Shown here: one piece after another, positions 21,160 to 28,523 of the stretch
Position numbering within the stretch: the stretch's first letter is position 1
How the letters are laid out: each line of letters opens with the position of its first letter
NCBI RefSeq assembly: GCF_021648885.1
Contig: NZ_JAKJHZ010000009.1
Span: 124,001-188,000, forward strand
Direction: 5' to 3'
DNA from: Nocardioides potassii
Lineage (GTDB): Bacteria > Actinomycetota > Actinomycetes > Propionibacteriales > Nocardioidaceae
Length of the DNA: 64,000 bases
The notes under the pieces: generated by a model
Seen by the model: only the letters and a program-made list of their open reading frames with translations
Database searches by the model: none
What the model was told of the DNA's origin: nothing
Made by a program: the position numbers and the translations under genes

Positions 21160-22329
21160 TCAGGCCTGGTGGGCGAGCTCGGCGGCCTTGTCGGCCGCGC
21201 CGTCCATCGTGTCGACCTGGGTGACCAGCGGGTGGTTGAGCTCGTCGAGGATCGCGCGACCCTTGTCGACGTTGTTGCCGTCGAGGCGTACGACGAGGGG
21301 CTTGGTGGCGCTGTCGCCGAGGATCTCGAGCGCGCCCTTGATGCCGTTGGCGACCTCGTCGCAGGCGGTGATGCCGCCGAAGACGTTCACGAAGACGCTC
21401 TTGACCTGCTCGTCGTTGAGGATCACGTCGAGGCCGTCCGCCATCACCTGGGCGTTGGCGCCGCCACCGATGTCGAGGAAGTTGGCAGGCTTCACGCCGC
21501 CGTGCGCCTCACCGGCGTACGCGACGACGTCGAGGGTGCTCATCACGAGGCCCGCGCCGTTGCCGATGATGCCGACCTGGCCGTCGAGCTTGACGTAGTT
21601 GAGCCCCTTGTCCTTGGCCTTCGCCTCGAGCGGGTCGGCCTCCTCGCGGATCTCGAACTGCTCGTGGTCGGGGTGGCGCACCTCGGAGGCGTTGTCGTCG
21701 AGCGACACCTTGCCGTCGAGGGCCTCGAGCTTGTCGCCCTCGAGGCGGGCCAGCGGGTTGACCTCGACGAGGGTGGCGTCCTCCTGGACGTAGACCTGCC
21801 AGAGCTTCTGGACCATCTCGATGGCCTGGTCGCGCAGCTCGGCGGGGAACTTGGCCTCGTCGACGATCGCGGCGGCCTTCTCCGGGGTCACGCCCTCGAT
21901 CGCGTCGATGCGGATCTGGCGCACGGCCTCAGGGTTGGTCTTGGCGACCTCCTCGATCTCCACACCACCCTCGACCGAGGCGATGCACAGGTGCGAGCGG
22001 TTGGAACGGTCCAGCAGGAAGGAGAAGTAGTACTCCTCGACCGGCGGGGTGGCGGGGGTCACCAGCACGCGGTTGACCGTGAGGCCCTTGATCTCCATGC
22101 CGAGGATGTCGCGGGCGTAGGACTCGGCCTCGTCGGCGGTCTTCGCGATCTTCACGCCGCCGGCCTTGCCGCGGCCGCCGGCCTTGACCTGCGCCTTGAC
22201 GACGGTGACCCCGCCCATCTCCTCGGCGGCAGCGCGTGCGGCCTCGGGGGTCTCGGCGACCACACCCAGCGTCGTTGCGACTCCGTGCTTGGCGAAGAGC
22301 TCCTTCGCCTGGAATTCCATCAGGTCCAC
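21160..22329 (-). CDS. sucC: Succinyl-CoA synthetase, beta subunit
   Basis: 389-residue ATP-grasp subunit. The start [17 protein letters not shown] is typical. [20 protein letters not shown] (about 44-63) is the nucleotide-binding loop, [20 protein letters not shown] (about 190-210) holds the metal ligands, and [14 protein letters not shown] lies near 256. The GTG at 22329 was preferred over ATG 22320 because the DLMEFQ start is common in the family. First gene of sucCD, divergent from the photolyase gene. Confidence 0.96.
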   Translation of the reverse strand: MDLMEFQAKELFAKHGVATTLGVVAETPEAARAAAEEMGGVTVVKAQVKAGGRGKAGGVKIAKTADEAESYARDILGMEIKGLTVNRVLVTPATPPVEEYYFSFLLDRSNRSHLCIASVEGGVEIEEVAKTNPEAVRQIRIDAIEGVTPEKAAAIVDEAKFPAELRDQAIEMVQKLWQVYVQEDATLVEVNPLARLEGDKLEALDGKVSLDDNASEVRHPDHEQFEIREEADPLEAKAKDKGLNYVKLDGQVGIIGNGAGLVMSTLDVVAYAGEAHGGVKPANFLDIGGGANAQVMADGLDVILNDEQVKSVFVNVFGGITACDEVANGIKGALEILGDSATKPLVVRLDGNNVDKGRAILDELNHPLVTQVDTMDGAADKAAELAHQA

Positions 22330-22472
22330 GAGGTGACCGATCCTTTTCGTCTGTGCGAACAGTGGCGGGTTTTCCCTCTCGGCACCCTAGACCTCCGCGG
22401 GCGGCTGGCACGAGGTCGGGTGGACGTGGTGGTGGTCACCCGTCGGCGGGTCGGTTTGTCCCTGCGTCGGGC

Positions 22473-22478
22473 TACGTT
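22473..22478 (+). promoter_or_regulatory. -10 element TACGTT, leaderless type (photolyase)
   Basis: TACGTT ends seven bases before the ATG at 22486 and no Shine-Dalgarno sequence is present, which is the actinobacterial leaderless pattern. Confidence 0.5.
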
Positions 22479-22485
22479 GAACCGC

Positions 22486-23805
22486 ATGTCCTCGAGCTCA
22501 GCGGTGATGTGGTTCCGGCGTGACCTGCGCGTGCGCGACAACCCGGCACTCCTCGCGGCGCTCGAGGACGGGACGGTCACGGCGGTGTTCGTGGTCGACC
22601 CGGCGATCTGGTCCGGCGCGGGCCCGGCGCGGCAGGCCTGGCTCGCCGCCAACGTCCTCGCCCTCGCCGACAGGATCCCGCTCACGATCCTCCACGGCGA
22701 CCCCCGCGACGTCGTGCCGCGCCTCGCAGGTGAGCGGCGGGTGCACGTCTCCGCCGAGACCACGCCCTACGGACGACGACGCGACGAGGCGGTCGGCGAG
22801 CGGGTCGAGCTCGTGGCCACCGGGTCGCCGTACGCCGTGGGGCCGGGGCGCGTGCGCAACGGCAGCGGCAACCCCTACCAGGTGTTCAGCGCCTTCGCCC
22901 GCGGCTGGCGCGAGCACGGCTGGCCCGAGCCGGCGGCCACGCCCCGCTCCCCCGACCTGGCCCCCGCGGACTCTCACGAGAAGGCCGTCGACCTGCTGGA
23001 GAAGGCCGTCGCCGACGTGCCGTTCGAGCTGCCCGGTGCGGGCGAGGACGCGGCGTGGCGCCGCTGGGGGTCGTTCCGCGACGACGGCCTGCGGTCCTAC
23101 CAGGACGAGCGCAACCGACCCGACCACGACGGCACGTCGCGCCTGTCCCCCTACCTCCACCTCGGGGTGCTCCACCCGCGCTCGCTGCTCGCCGACATCG
23201 ACACCCGGTCGACGTACGCGAACGAGATCGCGTGGCGCGAGTTCTACGCCGACGTCCTCTGGCACGAGCCGGCCTCGGCCTGGGCCGACCTCAAGCCCGC
23301 GCTCAAGGGGATGCGCTACGACGACCCCGAGGACGCCATCGAGGCGTGGCGCACCGGCCACACCGGCTTCCCGATCGTCGACGCCGGGATGCGACAGCTG
23401 CTGCACTCCGGGTGGATGCACAACCGGGTGCGGATGATCACCGCCTCGTTCCTCACCAAGGACCTCCACGTGTGGTGGCCGGTGGGCGCGCGCCACTTCC
23501 TCGACCTGCTCATCGACGGCGACGTGGCGTCCAACAACCACGGCTGGCAGTGGGTCGCCGGGACCGGGACGGACGCCTCTCCCTACTTCCGCGTCTTCAA
23601 CCCGATCACCCAAGGCCTGAAGTTCGACCCGCAGGGCGACTACGTGCGCCGCTGGGTCCCCGAGCTCGCCCACCTGCCCGGCAAGGCGGCGCACGAGCCG
23701 TGGAAGTCCGACGTCGGCTACGAGCACGACTACCCGTTGCGGATCGTCGATCACGCCGACGAGCGGACCGAGGCGCTCGAGCGCTACCAGGCCGTGCGCT
23801 CCTGA
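22486..23805 (+). CDS. phr: Deoxyribodipyrimidine photolyase (class I, cryptochrome/photolyase family)
   Basis: 439-residue flavoprotein that repairs UV-induced cyclobutane pyrimidine dimers with blue light. The N-terminal antenna domain begins MWFRRDLRVRDNPALLAAL. The C-terminal FAD domain has SRLSPYLHLGVLHPRSLL, EIAWREFYADVLWH, MRQLLHSGWMHNRVRMITASF and NPITQGLKFDPQGDYVRRW. Trp residues in the last segments match the electron-transfer region. ATG 22486 fits a leaderless promoter. The 6-4 or cryptochrome alternatives are less likely given the CPD-type motifs. Monocistronic. Confidence 0.93.
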   Translation: MSSSSAVMWFRRDLRVRDNPALLAALEDGTVTAVFVVDPAIWSGAGPARQAWLAANVLALADRIPLTILHGDPRDVVPRLAGERRVHVSAETTPYGRRRDEAVGERVELVATGSPYAVGPGRVRNGSGNPYQVFSAFARGWREHGWPEPAATPRSPDLAPADSHEKAVDLLEKAVADVPFELPGAGEDAAWRRWGSFRDDGLRSYQDERNRPDHDGTSRLSPYLHLGVLHPRSLLADIDTRSTYANEIAWREFYADVLWHEPASAWADLKPALKGMRYDDPEDAIEAWRTGHTGFPIVDAGMRQLLHSGWMHNRVRMITASFLTKDLHVWWPVGARHFLDLLIDGDVASNNHGWQWVAGTGTDASPYFRVFNPITQGLKFDPQGDYVRRWVPELAHLPGKAAHEPWKSDVGYEHDYPLRIVDHADERTEALERYQAVRS

Positions 23806-23846
23806 CCTGCAGATATGCACCAATTTTGCCGTCAATGCCTTTTCTC

Positions 23847-23865
23847 GTGATCTTTCCGTTACAGT
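23847..23865 (+). promoter_or_regulatory. AT-rich promoter region of M23 gene, possible MtrA-type box
   Basis: TACAGT at 23860-23865 is a good -10 element. Overlapping it, the minus strand reads GTAACGGAAAGATCAC, similar to the spaced GTAAC-type repeats bound by MtrA, the regulator of wall hydrolases in actinobacteria. The similarity is approximate and the assignment is inferred. The leader to the ATG at 23930 is about 60 nt. Confidence 0.35.
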
Positions 23866-23929
23866 CGTGCGCGGTCTTGCCGACCTCAAACCCCCCTGAT
23901 GACGACCCGGCAGATTGGTAACCACCTCT

Positions 23930-24766
23930 ATGGGCAACCACCGAGCGGAGCGCGCTCCCAGGCGACGCACCTCCTCGGCAACGGATGCACCCCAGATCGG
24001 GAAGCGCCGCGCCACCGCGCCGGCTCGCCGATCGGTGTTGCGCAGCGTGCCGTCCCTGCCACTCGTGGCGGGTGTCGCCGTGCTCGCCATCTCCGCAGGT
24101 GGGGCCGTCACCGCGTCCGGCGCGGGAGTCACCGCGCTGGCCTCGTCGGGCTCCCAGCTCGAGGCCCAGGGCTCGATCGGCGCCGCCGCGAGCCAGGTGC
24201 TCGCCGGCCGCGGGTCCGTCGTCAGCCGCAGCAGCAGCCGGATCGCCAGCACCGGTGAGGAGACCGACCCCGAGCTGGTCGCCCTCGCCGAGAAGCAGAT
24301 GGCGCAGCGTGAGGCCAAGCTGGCCGAGATCCGCAAGGCGGCCGAGAAGCAGGCGGCGAAGATCAAGGAGAACAAGTGGATTCTCCCGCTCGACGTCTAC
24401 CAGATCACCGCGACCTTCGGTCAGTACGGCCTCTGGGCCAACTACCACACCGGCCTGGACTTCAACGGCAACACCGGTGACCCGATCCACGCGATCGCCA
24501 ACGGCACGGTCACCTCGACCGGCTACGACGGCGCCTACGGCAACAAGACCGTCGTGACCCTCGATGACGGCACCGAGATCTGGTACTGCCACCAGACGAC
24601 GATCTACGTCTCGGTCGGCGACCGGGTGAACGGTGGCGAGACCATCGGCACCGTCGGCGCCACCGGCAACGTCACCGGCTCGCACCTCCACCTCGAGGTC
24701 CGCCCCGGCGGCGGCGGACCGGTCGACCCCTTCCCGGCCTTCGTCCAGCACGGCGTCGTTCCCTGA
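23930..24766 (+). CDS. Secreted M23 (LytM-type) peptidase
   Basis: 278-residue wall-associated protein. The N-terminus is basic, with a helix at about 45-65 (LPLVAGVAVLAISAGGAVTASG) acting as signal or anchor. A coiled coil follows (LVALAEKQMAQREAKLAEIR onwards, about 115-145). The C-terminal M23 zinc domain has YHTGLDFNGNTGDPIHAIANG (first ligands His/Asp) and SHLHLEVRPGG with the HxH pair. It cleaves peptidoglycan cross-bridges or activates amidases. ATG 23930 was chosen over the TTG at 23915. Position near uvrD1 and sucCD parallels Rv0950c. Confidence 0.9.
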   Translation: MGNHRAERAPRRRTSSATDAPQIGKRRATAPARRSVLRSVPSLPLVAGVAVLAISAGGAVTASGAGVTALASSGSQLEAQGSIGAAASQVLAGRGSVVSRSSSRIASTGEETDPELVALAEKQMAQREAKLAEIRKAAEKQAAKIKENKWILPLDVYQITATFGQYGLWANYHTGLDFNGNTGDPIHAIANGTVTSTGYDGAYGNKTVVTLDDGTEIWYCHQTTIYVSVGDRVNGGETIGTVGATGNVTGSHLHLEVRPGGGGPVDPFPAFVQHGVVP

Positions 24767-24797
24767 TCGTCGGGGTCACCTGACCTCCTCGCCGCTC

Positions 24798-24850
24798 GCG
24801 CGGTGAGTGACGCGCATTCCGGGCCGCTGGAACCCTCCTCACGCACCGTC
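24798..24850. repeat. Family C palindrome, degenerate copy C2
   Basis: Arms 24798-24820 and 24829-24850 (GCGCGGTGAGTGACGC against CTCACGCACCGTC) pair imperfectly. It lies 31 bp after the M23 peptidase stop and shares words with the mdh 3' palindrome. Confidence 0.55.
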
Positions 24851-24872
24851 GATGTGTGGTCGTCGTACGGCC

Positions 24873-24925
24873 GGCGGTGGTGGAGCCACATTTCCGGCCG
24901 GCCGAACGTGGCTGGACCACCGCCC
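24873..24925. repeat. Family A palindrome, copy B1 of the 25-kb array
   Basis: Arms GGCGGTGGTGGAGCCACATTTC and GAACGTGGCTGGACCACCGCC flank a short GGCC-rich loop. First of three copies at exact 83-bp steps in the convergent gap between the M23 and pcrA genes. Confidence 0.85.
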
Positions 24926-24955
24926 ACCGGCGAGTCGTCGTACGACACGCGCGCC

Positions 24956-25008
24956 AGCGGTGGCCGAGCCACATTCCCGGCCGCCCGGATGTGGCTGGAC
25001 CACCGCCC
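24956..25008. repeat. Family A palindrome, copy B2
   Basis: Second array copy, 83 bp after B1. Arms are 24956-24976 and 24987-25008. The 30-bp spacer before it contains GTCGTCGTACGACACGCG, repeated identically before B3. Confidence 0.88.
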
Positions 25009-25038
25009 ACCGGCGAGTCGTCGTACGACACGCGCGCC

Positions 25039-25091
25039 AGCGGTGGCCGAGCCACATTCCCGGCCGGTCGAATGTGGCTGGACCACCGCTC
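25039..25091. repeat. Family A palindrome, copy B3
   Basis: Third array copy, 83 bp after B2. Arms 25039-25059 and 25070-25091 pair closely. B2 and B3 with their spacers are near-identical tandem units. Confidence 0.88.
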
Positions 25092-25098
25092 GACCCAC

Positions 25099-25128
25099 CG
25101 AGCGGTGCGTGAGGTGGACTTCCGACCG
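25099..25128. repeat. Family C half-element
   Basis: CGAGCGGTGCGTGAGGTGG matches the left arm of the mdh 3' palindrome, but the right arm is reduced to a short CCGCTC. It sits between family A copies B3 and B4. Confidence 0.5.
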
Positions 25129-25180
25129 CTCCCATGCCCTGACGGACCGTCCACGGGCGCGTCGTACGTCGACACGCGGG

Positions 25181-25234
25181 GCGGTGGTGGTGGAGCCACA
25201 TTTCGAGCCGGCGAAATGTGGCTGCGCCACCGCC
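25181..25234. repeat. Family A palindrome, copy B4
   Basis: Left arm 25181-25205 carries an extra TGG. The inner CCACATTTCG/CGAAATGTGG pairing is perfect. It lies 44 bp past the pcrA stop and is preceded by GTCGTACGTCGACACGCG, a variant of the array spacer. Confidence 0.8.
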
Positions 25235-25278
25235 AGGCGGCACGGCGGTCGGCGACGGAGGCTCGCGGCGGGGGTCCC

Positions 25279-27657
25279 TCAGATCTTCTCGACCGGGGCG
25301 TAGCGCAGGAGGAGGCGCTTGACGCCCTCGGAGCCGAAGTCGATCGAGGCGACGGACTTCTCCGCCACCCCCTCGACGGCGACGACGGTGCCCATGCCGA
25401 AGGAGTCGTGCACGACGCGGTCGCCGGGTGACAGGCTCGGGATCTCGCGCGCGGGCTTGGCCTTGGCGGCGGCGTCGGCGCGGAGGGCGGCGGAGGAGAA
25501 GTTGCGCCGCCCGGCGTCGGTCGGGGTGCCGAGGCGGGCGGAGCCACCGGTGTGGTCGGGACGGCCCCAACGGGTCTGCTCGGCTGCCGTACGACGCCAG
25601 TCGACGAGGTCGACGGGGAGCTCGTCGAGGAAACGGCTGGCCGGGTTGTGGCTGGGCGCACCCCACGCGGAGCGGACGAGCGCGCGGGAGACGTAGAGGC
25701 GCTTCTCCGCGCGGGTCAGCCCGACGTAGGCCAACCGGCGCTCCTCCTCGAGCTCGGGCTGGTCGCCCAGGGAGCGTTGGTGGGGGAAGACGCCGTCCTC
25801 GAGACCGGTGAGGAAGACGACCGGGAACTCCAGGCCCTTCGCCGTGTGGAGCGTCATCAGCGTGACCACGCCCGAGTCGTCGCCGTCGGGGCTGTCGGGG
25901 ATCTGGTCGGCATCGGCGACGAGGGCGACCCGCTCGAGGAAGTCGCCCAGCCCGACCGAGACCGTCCCGGCCTCGACCTCGGCCGGGTCGGCGCTCGGGC
26001 CCGGCTGCGGGTCCTCCGCGAACTCGCGGGCGACCGCGACGAGCTCGGCGAGGTTCTCCGCGCGCGTGCCGTCCTGCGGGTCGTCGCTGGCCTCGAGCTC
26101 GGCGAGCAGCCCCGACCGCTCCAGCACCGACTCGAGGATCACGTCGGGGCGCTCGTCGGCCTCGACCATCGACTGGATCTCCTGGACCATCGCGACGAAC
26201 GCCTCGATGTTCTTCAGGCTGCGCGTGGCCAGGCCCGGCGCCTCGGCGGCGCGGGTCAGGGCCTCCCAGAACGTGATCCGGTCGCGCTCGGCGAGCGCGG
26301 CGATGCAGGCCTCGGCCCGCTCGCCGATCCCGCGCTTGGGGGTGTTGAGCACCCGGCGCAGCGAGATCTCGTCGGCGGTGTTGACCAGCATCCGGAGGTA
26401 GGCCAGGGCGTCGCGGACCTCGCGGCGCTCGTAGAAGCGCACCCCGCCGACCACCTTGTAGGGCTGGCCGGTGCGGATGAACACCTCCTCGAAGACACGC
26501 GACTGGGCGTTGGTGCGGTAGAAGACGGCCACGTCGGCGGGGCGTACGGCCCCCTCGTCGACCAGCTTGTCGATCTCCTCGCTGACGAAGCGCGCCTCGT
26601 CGTGCTCGTCGTCGGAGACGTAGCCGACGATGCGCGCCCCCTCCCCCGCGTCGGTCCAGAGCCGCTTGGGCTTGCGGCTCCTGTTGTTGCCGATGACCGA
26701 GTTGGCCGCGGTGAGGATCGTCTGGGTGGAGCGGTAGTTCTGCTCCAGCAGGATCGTCTGCGCGTTGGGGAAGTCCTGCTCGAAGTCCATGATGTTGCGG
26801 ATGTCGGCACCGCGGAAGGCGTAGATCGACTGGTCCGCGTCACCCACGACCATGAGCTCGCTCGGCTCGACCGCCTCGTGGTGCGCCTCCTCCAGCGACT
26901 GCCCGCACAGCTGCTGGATCAGGCTGTACTGCGCGTGGTTGGTGTCCTGGTACTCGTCGACCAGCACGTGGCGGAACCGGCGGCGGTAGTTCTCCCGCAC
27001 GTCCGGGAAGGCCTGCAGCAGGTGGACCGTCGTCATGATGAGGTCGTCGAAGTCCAGCGCGTTGGCCTCGCGCAGCCGGCGCTGGTAGGTGGTGTAGGCC
27101 CGGGCGTAGGCCTCCTCGAAGGAGTTGCGGGCCTCCTTGGCCGCGTCCTCGGCATCGCGCAGCTCGTTCTTCTGGTCGGAGACCCAGTGGAGCACCGCAT
27201 TGGGCTGGTAGCGCTTGGGGTCGAGCTCGAGGTCGCGCAGCACCAGCGTCATCAGGCGCTTGGAGTCCGCGGCGTCGTAGATCGAGAAGTTGGACTTGAA
27301 GCCGACGCGGTCGATCTCCTTGCGCAGGATGCGCACGCACGAGGAGTGGAAGGTGGAGACCCACATGATGCGCGCGCGGTTGCCGACCAGCTCCTGCACG
27401 CGGGCCTTCATCTCCGCCGCGGCCTTGTTGGTGAAGGTGATCGCGAGGATCGAGCCCGGGTGGGCCTTGCGCTCGGAGATCAGCCACGCGATGCGCCGCG
27501 TGAGCACACGGGTCTTGCCCGACCCGGCTCCCGCCACGACGAGCAGGGGCGTCCCGGCGTGGGTCACGGCCGCCCGCTGGGGGTCGTTGAGCCCCTCGAG
27601 GAGGGGGTGCTCGAGCAGGGCGTGATCCGAGGAGGACGGGTCGGTCGGAGGAGTCAT
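25279..27657 (-). CDS. pcrA: ATP-dependent DNA helicase PcrA/UvrD
   Basis: 792-residue superfamily 1A 3'-5' helicase for repair and replication-fork maintenance. Motifs: Q-motif GLNDPQRAAV (about 21-30), Walker A VVAGAGSGKTRVL (about 40-52), ILAITFTNKAAAEMKARV (Ia), VLVDEYQDTNHAQY (II), VVGDADQSIYAFRGA (III), EQNYRSTQTIL (IV), TLHTAKGLEFPVVFLTGLEDG (V) and YVGLTRAEKRLYVSRA (VI). The C-terminus (about 735-792) is the Tudor-like RNA-polymerase-binding domain. ATG 27657 fits the family. The palindrome array lies just beyond its 3' end. Confidence 0.95.
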   Translation of the reverse strand: MTPPTDPSSSDHALLEHPLLEGLNDPQRAAVTHAGTPLLVVAGAGSGKTRVLTRRIAWLISERKAHPGSILAITFTNKAAAEMKARVQELVGNRARIMWVSTFHSSCVRILRKEIDRVGFKSNFSIYDAADSKRLMTLVLRDLELDPKRYQPNAVLHWVSDQKNELRDAEDAAKEARNSFEEAYARAYTTYQRRLREANALDFDDLIMTTVHLLQAFPDVRENYRRRFRHVLVDEYQDTNHAQYSLIQQLCGQSLEEAHHEAVEPSELMVVGDADQSIYAFRGADIRNIMDFEQDFPNAQTILLEQNYRSTQTILTAANSVIGNNRSRKPKRLWTDAGEGARIVGYVSDDEHDEARFVSEEIDKLVDEGAVRPADVAVFYRTNAQSRVFEEVFIRTGQPYKVVGGVRFYERREVRDALAYLRMLVNTADEISLRRVLNTPKRGIGERAEACIAALAERDRITFWEALTRAAEAPGLATRSLKNIEAFVAMVQEIQSMVEADERPDVILESVLERSGLLAELEASDDPQDGTRAENLAELVAVAREFAEDPQPGPSADPAEVEAGTVSVGLGDFLERVALVADADQIPDSPDGDDSGVVTLMTLHTAKGLEFPVVFLTGLEDGVFPHQRSLGDQPELEEERRLAYVGLTRAEKRLYVSRALVRSAWGAPSHNPASRFLDELPVDLVDWRRTAAEQTRWGRPDHTGGSARLGTPTDAGRRNFSSAALRADAAAKAKPAREIPSLSPGDRVVHDSFGMGTVVAVEGVAEKSVASIDFGSEGVKRLLLRYAPVEKI

Positions 27658-27705
27658 CTCGTCCCAACCCTATGCGGCCCGTACGACAGCCGCGCGGGGC
27701 GTGCG

Positions 27706-28059
27706 TCAGCTGTGGACGGGCGACCAGAACACGGCGACGGCGATGTTGGCGAGCGTCAGCACCAGGAGGCCGACGTAGAGCCCCTGAGGGATGCTCGGCT
27801 TGCGCATGTTGACCATCACCAGCACCAGGATCACCAACCCGATCGCGAACTTCACGCCGATCTTCGCGTGGTCCGGCGACCCGATGCTCTCGAGCACGCC
27901 GACGAGGAGCAGGCCGGCGAGGAACGCCGTGCCGGCGCCGTCGCGCATGAGGGAGTTCACCACCTTCGGCTCCGTGCGCAGCTGCACGAGCAGGCCGCCG
28001 AGCAGGGCGGCGTAGCCGAGGATGTGGACGAACAGCAGGACCAGGCGCAGGGTCTCCAT
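27706..28059 (-). CDS. Small four-helix membrane protein
   Basis: 117-residue protein with four predicted helices. It opens METLRLVLLFVHILGYAALLGG and has polar loops containing LRTEPKVVNSLM and ESIGSPDHAKIGVK. Its architecture resembles small integral membrane proteins of unknown role. ATG 28059 was chosen because upstream residues overlap the universal stress gene. It lies 19 bp after that gene and 48 bp before pcrA, so it may be co-transcribed with both. Confidence 0.7.
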   Translation of the reverse strand: METLRLVLLFVHILGYAALLGGLLVQLRTEPKVVNSLMRDGAGTAFLAGLLLVGVLESIGSPDHAKIGVKFAIGLVILVLVMVNMRKPSIPQGLYVGLLVLTLANIAVAVFWSPVHS

Positions 28060-28078
28060 GCCGGACACCCTAGGGCGG

Positions 28079-28522
28079 CTACTTCTTGCGGCGAGGCGCA
28101 GGGCGTACGACGAGCACCGGGCAGGGCGCGTAGTGCTGGACCCGCTGGGCGGTGCTGCCGACGAGGACGGCGTCGCTGAGGCCACCGCCGCCGGCGGCCA
28201 CCACGATCAGCCCGGCGTCGTACTGCTTGGCGGCCTTGATGATCTCGTTGGCCGCCGAGCCGCTGCGGATGCGCTTGTTGACCTTGGGGCCCCAGCCGTC
28301 GAACACGGCTGCAATGGTGTCGACCGCACTCTGGGCGGCGTCGCGGAAGGAGCCGTCGTAGTCGCGACCGGAGACGTCGTCGGCGAACGCGACCGACGCG
28401 AGCGGCCGCACCACCGCGACCACCGAGACCTGCGTGACCTTGGTCGGGTCGGCGAAGGACTTCAGGTGCTTGGCGGCCGCGAGGGACTGTCGAGATCCGT
28501 CGGTGGCGACGATGACGTGCAT
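28079..28522 (-). CDS. Universal stress protein (UspA family)
   Basis: 147-residue single-domain Usp. MHVIVATDGSRQSLAAAKHL gives the first strand and Asp. Near the C-terminus, VVAAGGGGLSDAVLVGSTAQRVQHYAPCPVLVV carries the G-2x-G-9x-G(S/T) nucleotide motif in slightly altered form (GGGG-8x-GSTA). ATP binding is likely but not certain. The ATG follows the permease stop by one base, so the two genes are translationally coupled. A role in sensing energy or transport state is an inference. Confidence 0.88.
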   Translation of the reverse strand: MHVIVATDGSRQSLAAAKHLKSFADPTKVTQVSVVAVVRPLASVAFADDVSGRDYDGSFRDAAQSAVDTIAAVFDGWGPKVNKRIRSGSAANEIIKAAKQYDAGLIVVAAGGGGLSDAVLVGSTAQRVQHYAPCPVLVVRPAPRRKK

Positions 28523-28523
28523 C

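Noticed and set aside
23806-23929. c-di-AMP (ydaO) riboswitch in front of the M23 peptidase
   Set aside because: Such riboswitches precede wall hydrolases in actinobacteria, but I could not find the conserved GGAGGAACC-type segments or the expected pairing here.
24873-25234. CRISPR-like array from regular 83-bp repeat spacing
   Set aside because: The repeated unit is a long palindrome of about 53 bp with nearly identical, not variable, spacers. No cas genes are present and the family also occurs as separate pairs.
25552-28179. Long plus-strand open frame opposite pcrA
   Set aside because: Antisense shadow of the helicase and neighbouring genes. No recognisable domains.
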